DNA of 64,000 nt, from positions 1-64,000 of the forward strand of contig CAIQWT010000097.1 in the NCBI GenBank assembly GCA_903875605.1. Reading direction: 5' to 3'. The notes under the pieces were generated by a model. That model was not told the origin of the DNA and did not search any database. It saw only the letters and a list, made by a program, of their open reading frames with translations. This document shows, one piece after another, positions 17,882 through 27,441 of this stretch. Both the position numbers and the translations under genes were made by a program. This stretch comes from an uncultured Geobacteraceae bacterium (lineage in GTDB: Bacteria; Desulfobacterota; Desulfuromonadia; Geobacterales; Pseudopelobacteraceae). The first letter of the stretch is position 1, and each line of letters starts with the position of its first letter.

Positions 17882-20800
17882 TCGTTAGCAGGCACCAACC
17901 GCTTCAGTACACTCTTCGCCATGTCAAGAATGCCCTCGAACGATGTATCTTTCAAGGTGCATACCAGCTTATAATCAGGGGTAAACTGATATTTTTTCGG
18001 TTCGCCCCTCATCATACCTATAATGGTGTCCGGCTGTGCCGGTGTGCGTGGATGGAAGGAGATAATTACCCCTTTACCATCAAAGTCAATCTGCCGCACA
18101 ATCAGTTTCTTCAACATAACTCTCAGCTTCATGATCTCGAACAGATAGGAGGTCGCCAATGGATATTTTCCGAAGCGGTCAAGCACCTCATTCTGCACAT
18201 CCAAAACATCCTCTTCAGATTCTGCCTGAGTCAGCTTTTTGTAAATCACCAGCCGTTGCCCAGCCTCTTTGACGTAAGCTTCGGGGATAAAGGCGGGTAC
18301 TTTTAGATTAATTTCCGGCTCCACCCGTTCGACGTTTTCCTCGCCGCGCATACGGGAGATGGTCTCCTCAAGCATCTGGTTATATAGCTCAAAACCGATT
18401 TCAGTAACCGTTCCGGATTGACGGTTACCGAGCATGTCGCCCGCCCCGCGGATTTCCATATCATGCGTTGCAATGCGGAAACCGGCACCCAACTCTGATA
18501 TTTCCTGCAATACCCTGAGCCGTTCACGGGCGTCCGAACTTATTGCCGCCTCACCCGGAATCAGGAGATATGCATAACCGCGTTGAGTAGAGCGCCCCAC
18601 CCTTCCCCGCAACTGGTAGAGCTGTGAAAGACCGAAATTATCTGCATGGTCAACGATCAGAGTGTTGGCATTGGGGATGTCAAGCCCTGACTCAATGATG
18701 GTAGTACAGAGCAGCAGATTTGTTTCGCCATGCATGAAACCGAGCATCACTTTTTCCAGCTCATGTTCACCCATCTGACCATGTCCCACTGCAATTTTAG
18801 CTTCAGGTACCAACTGAGCCAGCAACTCGGCGCGCTTGCCGATTGTCTGAACCCGGTTGTGCACGAAAAAAACCTGCCCGCCACGACGTAATTCGCGTAG
18901 CACCGCTTCGCGGATTAACTCTTCGGAGAATCGGGAAACAATAGTTTTGACTGCCAAGCGATCTACCGGCGGCGTGTCAATGATCGAGAGGTCGCGAATA
19001 CCCATCATCGACATATACAATGTTCGCGGAATCGGTGTGGCGGTAAGAGTCATGACATCAACCACCGCCCGGAATGATTTGAGACGTTCTTTGTCCTTAA
19101 CCCCGAAACGCTGCTCTTCATCGATAATCAGGAGGCCGAGATCCTTGAAAGCGACGTCTTTCTGCAGCATGCGATGGGTGCCGATAATTATGTCGACATT
19201 TCCTTTTTTAAGGCGTTCAAGGGTTTCTTTCTGCTGTTTTGCAGTACGGAAGCGGGAGAGGACATCGACTGTTACCGGATAATCTTTGAGACGTTCACGG
19301 AATGTTTCATAGTGTTGCTGGGCAAGAATAGTGGTCGGCACCAGGATACCAACCTGCTTTCCGTCGAGAGCAGACTTGAAAGCCCCTCTCAGGGCGACTT
19401 CGGTTTTGCCGTAGCCGACATCTCCGCAGATCAAGCGGTCCATCGGCTTGGAATGCTGCATATCTGCCAGCACATCCTGGATTGCGGAAAGCTGATCAGG
19501 GGTTTCCTCCCAGGCAAAAGAGGCTTCAAACTCCCGGTACATCTCGTCAGGAGGAGAAAATGAGAACCCCTCGCTGAGTTGGCGTCTGGCATATATCTCC
19601 AGCAGTTCACCGGCGAGCTCCTCGATGTTTTTGCGTGCTTTCCCCTTTGACTTTTCCCAGGAGACTCCGCCAAGTTTGTCCAGGGCCGGATGACTCCCTT
19701 CCGGACCAACGTAGCGCTGTACCAACCCCAAACGATCAACCGGAAGAAAAAGCTTATCCGAACCGGCATACTCCAGCAGCAGAAAGTCACCACCGGCCCC
19801 CCCGACACTGATATGCTGCAGCCCCCGGTACAGGCCGATACCGTGGTCAATGTGCACCATGTAATCGCCCGGCTTCAGTTCGGCCAGTGAAGCTAGCAGC
19901 TGTTTCTTGCGCACTTCCGAAACACCGCGACGTCTGACGCGTTTACCGAACAGCTCTTCTTCGGCGATTAGAATAAGAGAAGATGATGGAAGCCGGAAGC
20001 CGCGCGAGATATCACCGATGAGGACAGTTATCCTCCCTCCTCCCGGTGATGAAAGATTGGGAGTGGGGAGGAGTATCTCAGCAAAACGGGCTTCGCTGAT
20101 TGAACAGGGGAGTTTGTAGGGAGTAAGGAGATCCTTGAGCCGCTCGGCTTGCGGCTGCTGATGGCATGCAATCACGACCTGCTGGCCACCATCGAGCCAT
20201 TCGCGCAGCGTACGCGCCAATGGCGCCAGTGCGTGACTGCTCTCCTTCGACACATTAACCCGCAAATCACTGTTTTCATGGCAGGAGATTATGATTGTCG
20301 CACCGCCATCCGGAGCATCTACAACCAGACCTGGCAGTTCAATGACACGGCGCCCGGCGATGATACTGTGCAGTCCGGTATCAGTCAGGAACAGTTCAGC
20401 TGCCGGAGAGTGGGCCAGGCCTGAAGCCGCAGCCTTGACAACACCACTCTCGACCTCCTCGCATAAAGTCAGACAGGCATAGTGAACCGCCTCAGGGTCG
20501 AGAATAATCAGCGGAACGCTGTCGGGAATATAGTCGAAAATTGTTTCAAGACCGGGATGAAGGAGCGGCTGCAGGAAATCGATCCCCTGGAAATAGACTG
20601 CATTCTGCAAATCTTCCAGTATCAGGCGGCGGCGGTTGGTCGGGATATCTAGATCGTCGCAGCAGAGCTTCAGTCGCGGTGCAATATCAGCGAGCACTTC
20701 GTCAGAAAGCAGTAACTCACGCGAGGGGAGCAGCACCAGTTCCTCTATCGGCTGAAGTGAACGCTGCGTCAAAGGATCAAAAGCGCGCATGGTTTCAGCC

Positions 20801-21393
20801 GTATCGCCAAAAAATTCGATTCTGATCGGCGTCGGCAGGTTAGGCGGAAAAATGTCTAGAATTCCGCCACGCACGGCAAAGGTACCACGATCTTCCACCA
20901 GCGGCACATTGGCGTAACCCATCCTGATCAGCCTGGCCAACAGCTCGTCCCGTTCAAATTCTTCGCCGGCAAGCAGATAGCACGAAGCATCGTTCAAAGT
21001 TTTTCGCGGCAGAACCCGCTGCATGGCGGCTGCCACAGACATGACGGTTATCCGGGAAGCACCGTTCTGGAGTCTAAAGAGAGTATCCAGCCTGGCACCG
21101 GTTACATCCGGATGTGGTGACGCAGCTGAAAATGGCGTGCTATCCCAGGCAGGGAAAAGCGCCGCGTGCAGGTCTCCACGAGAGAAAAATGTCAGCTCTC
21201 TGCAGAATTCCTCTGCCGCATCCTGAGTTGCAGCAATCACCATTGGCGTCTCAAGACCTGCCCGAACCATCTCGGAGACATAAAAAGCCGGGGACGAACC
21301 TTTCAGGCCCGGGATGGAAATACGCCGTTCACCACGACGGAGTGCGGCAATGCTGTCAATAGTCTGGGGGATGCGGTTCGTCATATTGGTCAT
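17878..21393 (-). CDS. mfd: transcription-repair coupling factor
   Basis: Displaces stalled RNA polymerase from DNA lesions and recruits UvrA. At 1171 residues it is full length. The N-terminal UvrB-like module contains VRGGILDIFPPNLPTPIRIE. The RNA-polymerase-interacting domain includes PGDYMVHIDHGIGLYRGL. The translocase domain has Walker A (GDVGYGKTE), IIDEEQRFG, and TLTATPIPRTL. The C-terminal TRCF domain includes LRGRVGRSTQRGYAYLL. No strong ribosome site precedes the ATG at 21393; ATG 21384 is an alternative. uvrA, its partner in repair, lies 6 kb away. Confidence 0.97.
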   Translation of the reverse strand: MTNMTNRIPQTIDSIAALRRGERRISIPGLKGSSPAFYVSEMVRAGLETPMVIAATQDAAEEFCRELTFFSRGDLHAALFPAWDSTPFSAASPHPDVTGARLDTLFRLQNGASRITVMSVAAAMQRVLPRKTLNDASCYLLAGEEFERDELLARLIRMGYANVPLVEDRGTFAVRGGILDIFPPNLPTPIRIEFFGDTAETMRAFDPLTQRSLQPIEELVLLPSRELLLSDEVLADIAPRLKLCCDDLDIPTNRRRLILEDLQNAVYFQGIDFLQPLLHPGLETIFDYIPDSVPLIILDPEAVHYACLTLCEEVESGVVKAAASGLAHSPAAELFLTDTGLHSIIAGRRVIELPGLVVDAPDGGATIIISCHENSDLRVNVSKESSHALAPLARTLREWLDGGQQVVIACHQQPQAERLKDLLTPYKLPCSISEARFAEILLPTPNLSSPGGGRITVLIGDISRGFRLPSSSLILIAEEELFGKRVRRRGVSEVRKKQLLASLAELKPGDYMVHIDHGIGLYRGLQHISVGGAGGDFLLLEYAGSDKLFLPVDRLGLVQRYVGPEGSHPALDKLGGVSWEKSKGKARKNIEELAGELLEIYARRQLSEGFSFSPPDEMYREFEASFAWEETPDQLSAIQDVLADMQHSKPMDRLICGDVGYGKTEVALRGAFKSALDGKQVGILVPTTILAQQHYETFRERLKDYPVTVDVLSRFRTAKQQKETLERLKKGNVDIIIGTHRMLQKDVAFKDLGLLIIDEEQRFGVKDKERLKSFRAVVDVMTLTATPIPRTLYMSMMGIRDLSIIDTPPVDRLAVKTIVSRFSEELIREAVLRELRRGGQVFFVHNRVQTIGKRAELLAQLVPEAKIAVGHGQMGEHELEKVMLGFMHGETNLLLCTTIIESGLDIPNANTLIVDHADNFGLSQLYQLRGRVGRSTQRGYAYLLIPGEAAISSDARERLRVLQEISELGAGFRIATHDMEIRGAGDMLGNRQSGTVTEIGFELYNQMLEETISRMRGEENVERVEPEINLKVPAFIPEAYVKEAGQRLVIYKKLTQAESEEDVLDVQNEVLDRFGKYPLATSYLFEIMKLRVMLKKLIVRQIDFDGKGVIISFHPRTPAQPDTIIGMMRGEPKKYQFTPDYKLVCTLKDTSFEGILDMAKSVLKRLVPAND

Positions 21394-21415
21394 AGGTATT
21401 GTGAGCTTGAGAAAA

Positions 21416-21976
21416 TCAGTGTTTTCGAAGTCCGGCTTTCAGCTTTGGCTTACCATCCTCAATAACAACCCGGAAGGCAAGATGGTCAGTTCCAAGTTTA
21501 GCGGCCAGGGCAGGTTTCTGTTTTTCAATAGTTGCGGAGACCAGTTCGCGAGTAATCTTGTCAAACGGCATGTTACAGGCTTTTCGTGCTTCCCGGAACT
21601 CATGAACGAGACGATCAAGATCTGCTTCAGCGCTGGCAGGCGGAGAATCCAGAGGTTTTCTTTCAGGCCTGTCTTTCTGTTTCAGATGCAGATCGCTGAT
21701 AAAACGGTCCCGTGAATAGCGCCCTTCTTCCATAAGTCTCAGAATCCGGTTCCAATGTTCGCGATAGGTGTTGAGGCGGGCGACCAGCATGGTAAAACGA
21801 TGCTTGTACATAGTATTGTTAATCGGTGTTCCCGTGTGACGTCGCACCAGTTTCTCAACATCTCCAAGCAACTGGAGCGGCTCCCGTTTTTCCAGACCGA
21901 TGAAGTACTGTTCGTACTTGGTGATCAGTTCACTCAATTTATGGTCAAGAAGAATGACATCATCAGCAATAGCCAT
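21416..21976 (-). CDS. conserved hypothetical protein, MXAN_5187 C-terminal-domain-like
   Basis: A protein of 186 residues, soluble and charged, with no signal. The pattern ELITKYEQYFIGLEKREP, then INNTMYKHRFTMLVARLNTY and WNRILRLMEEG, resembles what I recall as the MXAN_5187 C-terminal domain found in Myxococcota and Geobacter. Its function is unknown. ATG 21976 is preferred because the in-frame extension to 22036 runs into the upstream control region. It ends 22 bases before the start of mfd on the same strand and may be co-transcribed with it. Confidence 0.7.
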   Translation of the reverse strand: MAIADDVILLDHKLSELITKYEQYFIGLEKREPLQLLGDVEKLVRRHTGTPINNTMYKHRFTMLVARLNTYREHWNRILRLMEEGRYSRDRFISDLHLKQKDRPERKPLDSPPASAEADLDRLVHEFREARKACNMPFDKITRELVSATIEKQKPALAAKLGTDHLAFRVVIEDGKPKLKAGLRKH

Positions 21977-22167
21977 CGGTGAACCTTTAGTCGGTTGGTG
22001 GAAGTATCTGATTAAACAAGCGGATACTATAGTCAAACCAGCAGATAAGTAAAGGTTAAAGATGGATCATAACTTTGCAACTGCGCTAATATCTTGACGC
22101 TTTGGCCATCAATCGCATAAAGTATCCGGGCGTTTTTTTACATTTCTTTCAATTGGAGTTAATAAAG

Positions 22168-23544
22168 ATGGAATCACTTGCATCCATTGTGCTCGCCGCC
22201 GGAAAAGGTACCCGCATGAAGTCCGGCCTGATCAAAGTCCTTCATCCCGTTGCCGGGTTACCAATGATTGCCTGGCCTCTCGCAGCGGCCCGTGAAGCAG
22301 GATCTGATCCAATCATTCTGGTAATCGGTCATCAAGCAAATGCTGTACAGGGGACATTTCGAGGTGCGGCAGATATTCGTTGTGCCATGCAGGAAGAGCA
22401 GCTCGGCACCGGACATGCCGTAGCCTGCGCTCTGGACGTGCTTACCGGCTTTCGTGGCACAGTACTCATACTGTGTGGAGACACACCGCTGTTGCGTTCC
22501 GAAACTTTAAAAGAGATGCTGACGTTCCATCGCGACAACGGGGCCGCCCTCACAGTGCTGACCTCATTGATGGATGATCCGTATGGTTATGGCCGCGTTG
22601 TTCGCGACGCTTCCGGCCAGGTAAGCCGCATTGTCGAGCAGAAAGATGCCGATCCCGAAGAACAGCAGATTCGTGAAATCAACAGTGGCATCTACTGCAT
22701 GGATTCAGAATTTCTGTTCGGCAACATTAAGGGGATCAGCAACGACAATGCTCAGGGGGAATATTATCTGACAGATCTGCTGGCGATTGCGGTACGTAAA
22801 GGGCTGACCTGCCTGGCGCTGCCGACATCTGACGCCGACGAAATAATGGGAGTAAATGACCGCGTACAGCTTGCTGAGGCCGGCAGAATTCTCCGCAGTC
22901 GCATCAACCGTGACCACATGCTGAACGGTGTTACGCTCATTGACCCGGAGACCACATACATCGACCACGGAGTCAGCATCGGCGCTGACTCGACCATTCA
23001 CCCCGGCTGCCAGATCGGCGGAGGAACGATCATCGGGGAGGGTTGCGAGATCGAGCAGAATGTGAGCATCTCCGGATGCCGGATCGGTGATGATTGCCAT
23101 ATCAAGGCGGCATCAGTTCTGGAAGATTCCGAACTGGGGGAGGATGTGGCTGTCGGACCGATGGCTCACCTACGCCCCGGCACGGTACTCGCCAAAAAAG
23201 TTAAAATCGGTAACTTCGTCGAAACCAAGAAGGTTGTCATGGGAGAAGGTTCTAAAGCCTCACATTTGACGTACCTGGGTGATGCCGAGATCGGCCGCAA
23301 TGTCAATATCGGCTGCGGTACGATTACCTGCAACTACGACGGCGTCAACAAGCATCGTACCATTATCGGTGATGACGTGTTTATCGGCAGCGACGTGCAA
23401 CTGGTGGCACCGGTCAGCGTCGGCCGTAATTCTCTGGTGGCCGCCGGCACTACCGTTACTACCGATGTTCCGCCGGATTCTCTTGCCCTTTCCCGCACAC
23501 CACAGATCAACAAGGAAGGGTGGCGACTGAAGAAAAAACCGTGA
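22168..23544 (+). CDS. glmU: bifunctional UDP-N-acetylglucosamine pyrophosphorylase / glucosamine-1-phosphate acetyltransferase
   Basis: Acetylates glucosamine-1-phosphate and uridylylates it to UDP-GlcNAc. It has 458 residues. The uridylyltransferase motif is LAAGKGTRMKSGLIKVLHP at the N terminus, with GDTPLL and EQKDADPEEQ. From about residue 255 it is a left-handed beta-helix of hexapeptide repeats ending in NYDGVNKHRTIIGDDVFIGS. ATG 22168 has GGAG 10 bases upstream; an upstream in-frame ATG at 22102 has no family similarity. The downstream oxidoreductase gene overlaps its stop. Confidence 0.97.
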   Translation: MESLASIVLAAGKGTRMKSGLIKVLHPVAGLPMIAWPLAAAREAGSDPIILVIGHQANAVQGTFRGAADIRCAMQEEQLGTGHAVACALDVLTGFRGTVLILCGDTPLLRSETLKEMLTFHRDNGAALTVLTSLMDDPYGYGRVVRDASGQVSRIVEQKDADPEEQQIREINSGIYCMDSEFLFGNIKGISNDNAQGEYYLTDLLAIAVRKGLTCLALPTSDADEIMGVNDRVQLAEAGRILRSRINRDHMLNGVTLIDPETTYIDHGVSIGADSTIHPGCQIGGGTIIGEGCEIEQNVSISGCRIGDDCHIKAASVLEDSELGEDVAVGPMAHLRPGTVLAKKVKIGNFVETKKVVMGEGSKASHLTYLGDAEIGRNVNIGCGTITCNYDGVNKHRTIIGDDVFIGSDVQLVAPVSVGRNSLVAAGTTVTTDVPPDSLALSRTPQINKEGWRLKKKP

Positions 23545-24383
23545 GCGATACACCTTGTCAAAGATCTCTCTACCAGCCGTTTGATTGCGAGATTATAACC
23601 GTTACCGACCTGACTTCAGCCGAAAAGCTGTTCCGGGTCAGACGGATGGACGGCCTCCCGCTGGGGCATCTTCCCGGACAATTTGTACAGGTTTCCCTGC
23701 TCGGCTGGGGTGAAGCACCTATTTCAGTGGCATCTTCACCGACGCGGGAAGGAGCATTTGAACTTGGAGTGCGTAATGCCGGCAGCCTGACCAGCGCCAT
23801 GCATCTTATGCAGGCTGGTGACACCTTCGGCGTTCGCGGCCCCTTCGGCCGATCTTTTGATCTGCAGCGCCTGCATGGTCAGGACCTGCTGTTGATCTCC
23901 GGCGGGTGCGGTCTGGCACCGCTCCGATCGCTAATCCAGTATTGCGAGGACCGGCCGGACGAATTTGATCAAATAACAGTACTTTACGGTGCAAAAAGTC
24001 CCGGGGACAGGCTTTTCAAGGATGAACTCGCCGCCTGGGAAGCCTCTGCCCGCTTCGCCTGCAGCCTGACTGTTGACTCCGTTCCCGGTGGAGACTGCTT
24101 CAGCGGCAGTGTCGGCCTGATTACCGCTTTGATCCCCCCTCTCACTATTGTTCCGGAAAACACCGTCGCCGTCGTCATCGGTCCGCCAGCTATGTACCGT
24201 GCCGTCATTGCAGAGTTAAAAAAGAAAGAACTGGGGCCTGAACGCATTGTGGTTTCCCTGGAACGCCAGATGCGCTGCGGAGTCGGTAAATGTGGCCACT
24301 GTACGATCGAGCATCTCTATTGCTGTCAGGACGGGCCGGTATTCTGGCTCGATGAGATTGAACATCTACGGGGAGCTTTATGA
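23541..24383 (+). CDS. FAD/NAD(P)-binding subunit, sulfhydrogenase-gamma type
   Basis: Ferredoxin-NADP reductase-like protein of about 280 residues. The FAD-binding part has HLPGQFVQVSLLGWGEAPIS and the NAD(P)-binding part GGCGLAPLRSLI. The C-terminal [2Fe-2S] motif RCGVGKCGHC is followed by further Cys (EHLYCCQDGPVF), as in hydrogenase/sulfur reductase gamma subunits, AsrB and PyrK. It likely exchanges electrons between NAD(P)H and the Fe-S subunit encoded at 26413. GTG 23541 overlaps the glmU stop; GTG 23520 is also possible. Its stop overlaps the ATG of the molybdopterin subunit (ATGA), so translation is coupled. Confidence 0.88.
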   Translation: MSDTPCQRSLYQPFDCEIITVTDLTSAEKLFRVRRMDGLPLGHLPGQFVQVSLLGWGEAPISVASSPTREGAFELGVRNAGSLTSAMHLMQAGDTFGVRGPFGRSFDLQRLHGQDLLLISGGCGLAPLRSLIQYCEDRPDEFDQITVLYGAKSPGDRLFKDELAAWEASARFACSLTVDSVPGGDCFSGSVGLITALIPPLTIVPENTVAVVIGPPAMYRAVIAELKKKELGPERIVVSLERQMRCGVGKCGHCTIEHLYCCQDGPVFWLDEIEHLRGAL

Positions 24384-26416
24384 AACGAACCCTAACCGTT
24401 TGCCCATACTGCGGGGTCGGGTGTACCTTCTATCTGGTCAGTGACAAAGGACGCCTGGTCGGAGTTGAACCGAGCGCGACCCATCCGGTCAGTCGTGGTG
24501 GACTCTGTGTCAAGGGTTGGAATGCCTACGCCTTTGTCCACCACCCCGATCGCCTCACAACCCCGCTGGTGCGCCGTGATGGTCTATTATGCCCCGCATC
24601 CTGGGATGAAGCGCTGAACCTGGTGATCGAGAAACTACAGGCTATCCAGGCAAAGCATGGGAGAGATGCGGTTATGTTTGCCTCCTCTGCCAAAGCGACC
24701 AACGAAGAAAATTTCCTGTTGATGAAGCTGGCCCGGGCGGTATTCGGCACCAATAATATCGACCATTGTGCCCGCCTATGCCATTCATCAACTGTTACCG
24801 GACTTGCTGAAACCTTCGGCTCGGGGGCAATGACCAACTCTATCTCCTGTCTCGACCAGACCGAAGTCATCCTCGTTATCGGCTCCAATACGACCGAACA
24901 GCATCCATTAATCGGCAGCCGCATCCTCAATGCCGTACGAAACGGAGTGCGCCTGATCGTCGCCGACAACCGCCGCATCCGCCTCGCCCGTCACGCAGAG
25001 CTGCACTTGCGCCACAAAAACGGCAGCGACGTCGCCCTGCTGAACGGCATCATGCACGTCATCATTTCTGAAGGATTGACCGACCGGGATTTTATTGCAG
25101 CGCGTACCGAAAATTATGACGCACTGGCCAAATCAGTGGCTGAATGGACTCCGGAAAGAAGCGCCGATGCCACCGGCCTGAAAGCCGACGAGATCATAGC
25201 GACAGCACGTCTTTTTGCCGGTGCGGAGCGTGCCATGATTGTGTATTCTATGGGAATAACCCAGCACAGCCATGGCGTGGACAACGTCCGCTGTATCGCC
25301 TCTCTGGCCATGCTAACCGGCAATGTCGGGCGAACCGGCACCGGCGTCAATCCACTGCGAGGCCAGAATAATGTTCAAGGGGGCTGCGACATGGGCGCTC
25401 TCCCCGATCTTTATAGCGGCTATCAAAAGGTGTCGGATCAGAAGATACGCGATAAATTCGCCCGGGCCTGGGGGGTTGATGAACTTCCGGAATCTCCGGG
25501 TCTCCCGCTGACCCGGGCTATGGATGCCGCATCGGCGGGGCATCTGCAGGGAATGTTCATTATGGGAGAAAATCCGATGCTCTCCGATCCGGATCAGGGA
25601 CACGCCCGGAAGGTATTGGAAAATCTGGAGCTATTGGTAGTACAGGACATCTTCCTGACAGAGACCGCAGCTCTTGCCGACATAGTCCTTCCAGCCGCCT
25701 GTTATGCCGAAAAAGAGGGCACTTTTACTAATACTGAACGGCGTGTCCAGCGCCTGCACAAAGCGGTGGCCCCCCCCGGAACGGCACGCGCCGATTGGGA
25801 GATAATTTGTGATCTTGCTGAACGCGCCGGTTATCCCGGAATGCGCTACAACAATACAGCGGAGATAATGAACGAAGCCGCGGCGCTCACCCCGATCTAC
25901 GGAGGTATAACCGACGACCGCCTCGATCAGCACGGGTTGCAATGGCCATGCCCCGACAGCAGTCATCCCGGCACCCCGATTCTACATCTGGATCACTTTA
26001 CCAGGGGTCGGGGACGTTTCAGTCCGGTGACTCACCGCCTGCCGGCTGAACTTCCTGACGAGCAGTATCCATTTGTGCTCACAACCGGGCGCACCTATTT
26101 TCACTGGCATACCGGCAGTATGACACGTCGTACCCACCTACTTCACCGGGAGGAGCCACGCTCTTTTATAGAACTGCATCCGGATGATGCCGCCCGAATC
26201 GGAGTTCGTGATCGTGACAAACTACTGGTAATCAGTCGCCGTGGCCAGGTTCACACAGAAGCACGGGTAACTGCGATGGTTATTCCCGGCGTGGTGTTCA
26301 TGCCGTTTCATTTCGCCGAAGGTGCGGCTAATGCACTCACCAACAACATACTTGACCCGGAGTCATCCATTCCCGAATTTAAGGTCTGCGCGGTAAGCGT
26401 GGAGAAACTGTTATGA
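24380..26416 (+). CDS. formate dehydrogenase catalytic (alpha) subunit, Cys type
   Basis: Molybdenum or tungsten bis-MGD enzyme of 678 residues, similar to FdhF. The [4Fe-4S] motif is C8, C11, C15, C43 (CPYCGVGC and GGLCVKGW). The metal-ligand site reads CARLCHSSTV with Cys134 where selenocysteine stands in E. coli FdhF, followed by the conserved His. RGQNNVQGGCDMG and the C-terminal TTGRTYFHWHTGSMTRR further support formate dehydrogenase. It lacks an N-terminal ferredoxin extension, so electrons must pass to the adjacent subunits. There is no Tat signal, so it is cytoplasmic. moeA, needed for its cofactor, lies at 32 kb. Confidence 0.9.
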   Translation: MKRTLTVCPYCGVGCTFYLVSDKGRLVGVEPSATHPVSRGGLCVKGWNAYAFVHHPDRLTTPLVRRDGLLCPASWDEALNLVIEKLQAIQAKHGRDAVMFASSAKATNEENFLLMKLARAVFGTNNIDHCARLCHSSTVTGLAETFGSGAMTNSISCLDQTEVILVIGSNTTEQHPLIGSRILNAVRNGVRLIVADNRRIRLARHAELHLRHKNGSDVALLNGIMHVIISEGLTDRDFIAARTENYDALAKSVAEWTPERSADATGLKADEIIATARLFAGAERAMIVYSMGITQHSHGVDNVRCIASLAMLTGNVGRTGTGVNPLRGQNNVQGGCDMGALPDLYSGYQKVSDQKIRDKFARAWGVDELPESPGLPLTRAMDAASAGHLQGMFIMGENPMLSDPDQGHARKVLENLELLVVQDIFLTETAALADIVLPAACYAEKEGTFTNTERRVQRLHKAVAPPGTARADWEIICDLAERAGYPGMRYNNTAEIMNEAAALTPIYGGITDDRLDQHGLQWPCPDSSHPGTPILHLDHFTRGRGRFSPVTHRLPAELPDEQYPFVLTTGRTYFHWHTGSMTRRTHLLHREEPRSFIELHPDDAARIGVRDRDKLLVISRRGQVHTEARVTAMVIPGVVFMPFHFAEGAANALTNNILDPESSIPEFKVCAVSVEKLL

Positions 26417-27393
26417 TAAAATTGACTTCTGATCAGCTTGATCAATTCATAACCTCCCTTGCCGAGATGTGGGAGGTGCGCCTACCGATTCTTCTCTCTG
26501 ACGGGACCCGTATCATAGGATCCTTGAAAGACGGCCCGCTTGCTTTACTGGGCGGTGCCATTTTGAGTAAGCCGACAGCTGCCTTCTTTCCTCAGCATGG
26601 AACTGTATTCATTGCAACCGAAGATGGAGTACCGGAATCAACGGACTCGCTGCAACCAATCTTCATCCTTGGCTTTACCCCACGAGATCTGGCCTGTCTC
26701 CGCTTTATTGATCGTTTTTTTGCCGATGGTTTCTGTGATGATCTGTACTTTCACCAGCGTAAAAGTGCCGTGGTAGCCGGCATCTCCGGTTACTGCGGCC
26801 CATACGGTTCACTCCTTGCCCCCGCTGGCGGCGACTGCGACCTGGAGTTTTTTTGGGAGGGAAGCAGCTGGCTGGTGATTCCATACAGCTCCGCCGGAAA
26901 AGCTCTTGTCGCGGAATTCACTGACAGCGCACCACCGGAAGCAGAGAATCGATATCGTCAGGCCGTGATGACACCACCTGACGAAAACGAAAGGTTCCTC
27001 AGGCGGGCTTCCGAACTATTGCGCGGCAACTCTGTTCCAGACTCATTCTGGGTAGAGATCGGTGACCGCTGTATTGCCTGCACTGGCTGCAACCTCGCTT
27101 GTCCCACCTGTACCTGTTTCGGCGTGCAGGACTGGCGCTCAGCTAAACGGGTTGAACGTAGCCGCATGTGGGATTCATGTCAACTGGACGGTTTCATGCG
27201 TGAAGCAAGCGGTCACAATCCGCTCGGAAGCGAGGCAGAGCGCAGCCGACGGCGCATCCATCACAAGCTGGCCGCTGACCCGGAGAAATGGGGAGAGATC
27301 AGCTGTTTTCTTTGCGGACGCTGCGATGCCGTATGCCCGACTGGGATTGGTATTATTGCAGTTGCTAGAGAGTTAGTGACACGTTTTGGATGA
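26413..27393 (+). CDS. [4Fe-4S] dicluster electron-transfer subunit, sulfhydrogenase-beta type
   Basis: A protein of 326 residues. Two ferredoxin-type motifs are near the C terminus: CIACTGCNLACPTCTC (about 218-233) and CFLCGRCDAVCPTGIG (about 299-314). The N-terminal part (PIFILGFTPRDLACLRFIDR) matches the beta subunit of cytoplasmic sulfhydrogenases and AsrA. The ATG overlaps the stop of the catalytic subunit gene (ATGA). With the FAD subunit it probably completes a soluble NAD(P)-linked formate dehydrogenase. The hydrogenase subunits normally seen with these proteins are absent. Confidence 0.85.
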   Translation: MIKLTSDQLDQFITSLAEMWEVRLPILLSDGTRIIGSLKDGPLALLGGAILSKPTAAFFPQHGTVFIATEDGVPESTDSLQPIFILGFTPRDLACLRFIDRFFADGFCDDLYFHQRKSAVVAGISGYCGPYGSLLAPAGGDCDLEFFWEGSSWLVIPYSSAGKALVAEFTDSAPPEAENRYRQAVMTPPDENERFLRRASELLRGNSVPDSFWVEIGDRCIACTGCNLACPTCTCFGVQDWRSAKRVERSRMWDSCQLDGFMREASGHNPLGSEAERSRRRIHHKLAADPEKWGEISCFLCGRCDAVCPTGIGIIAVARELVTRFG

Positions 27394-27441
27394 AACTGAG
27401 CATCCTATTTTCAAAGGTAACATACCAAGAGAAGGAACATC

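Noticed and set aside
19174-19563. Antisense frames within mfd
   Set aside because: Overlap conserved mfd helicase motifs; no ribosome site or recognisable domain.
22705-23100. Antisense frame within glmU
   Set aside because: Produced by hexapeptide-repeat codon patterns of glmU; no independent support.
24380-26416. Possible selenocysteine formate dehydrogenase
   Set aside because: The metal-ligand codon is Cys and there is no in-frame UGA; no SECIS is needed.
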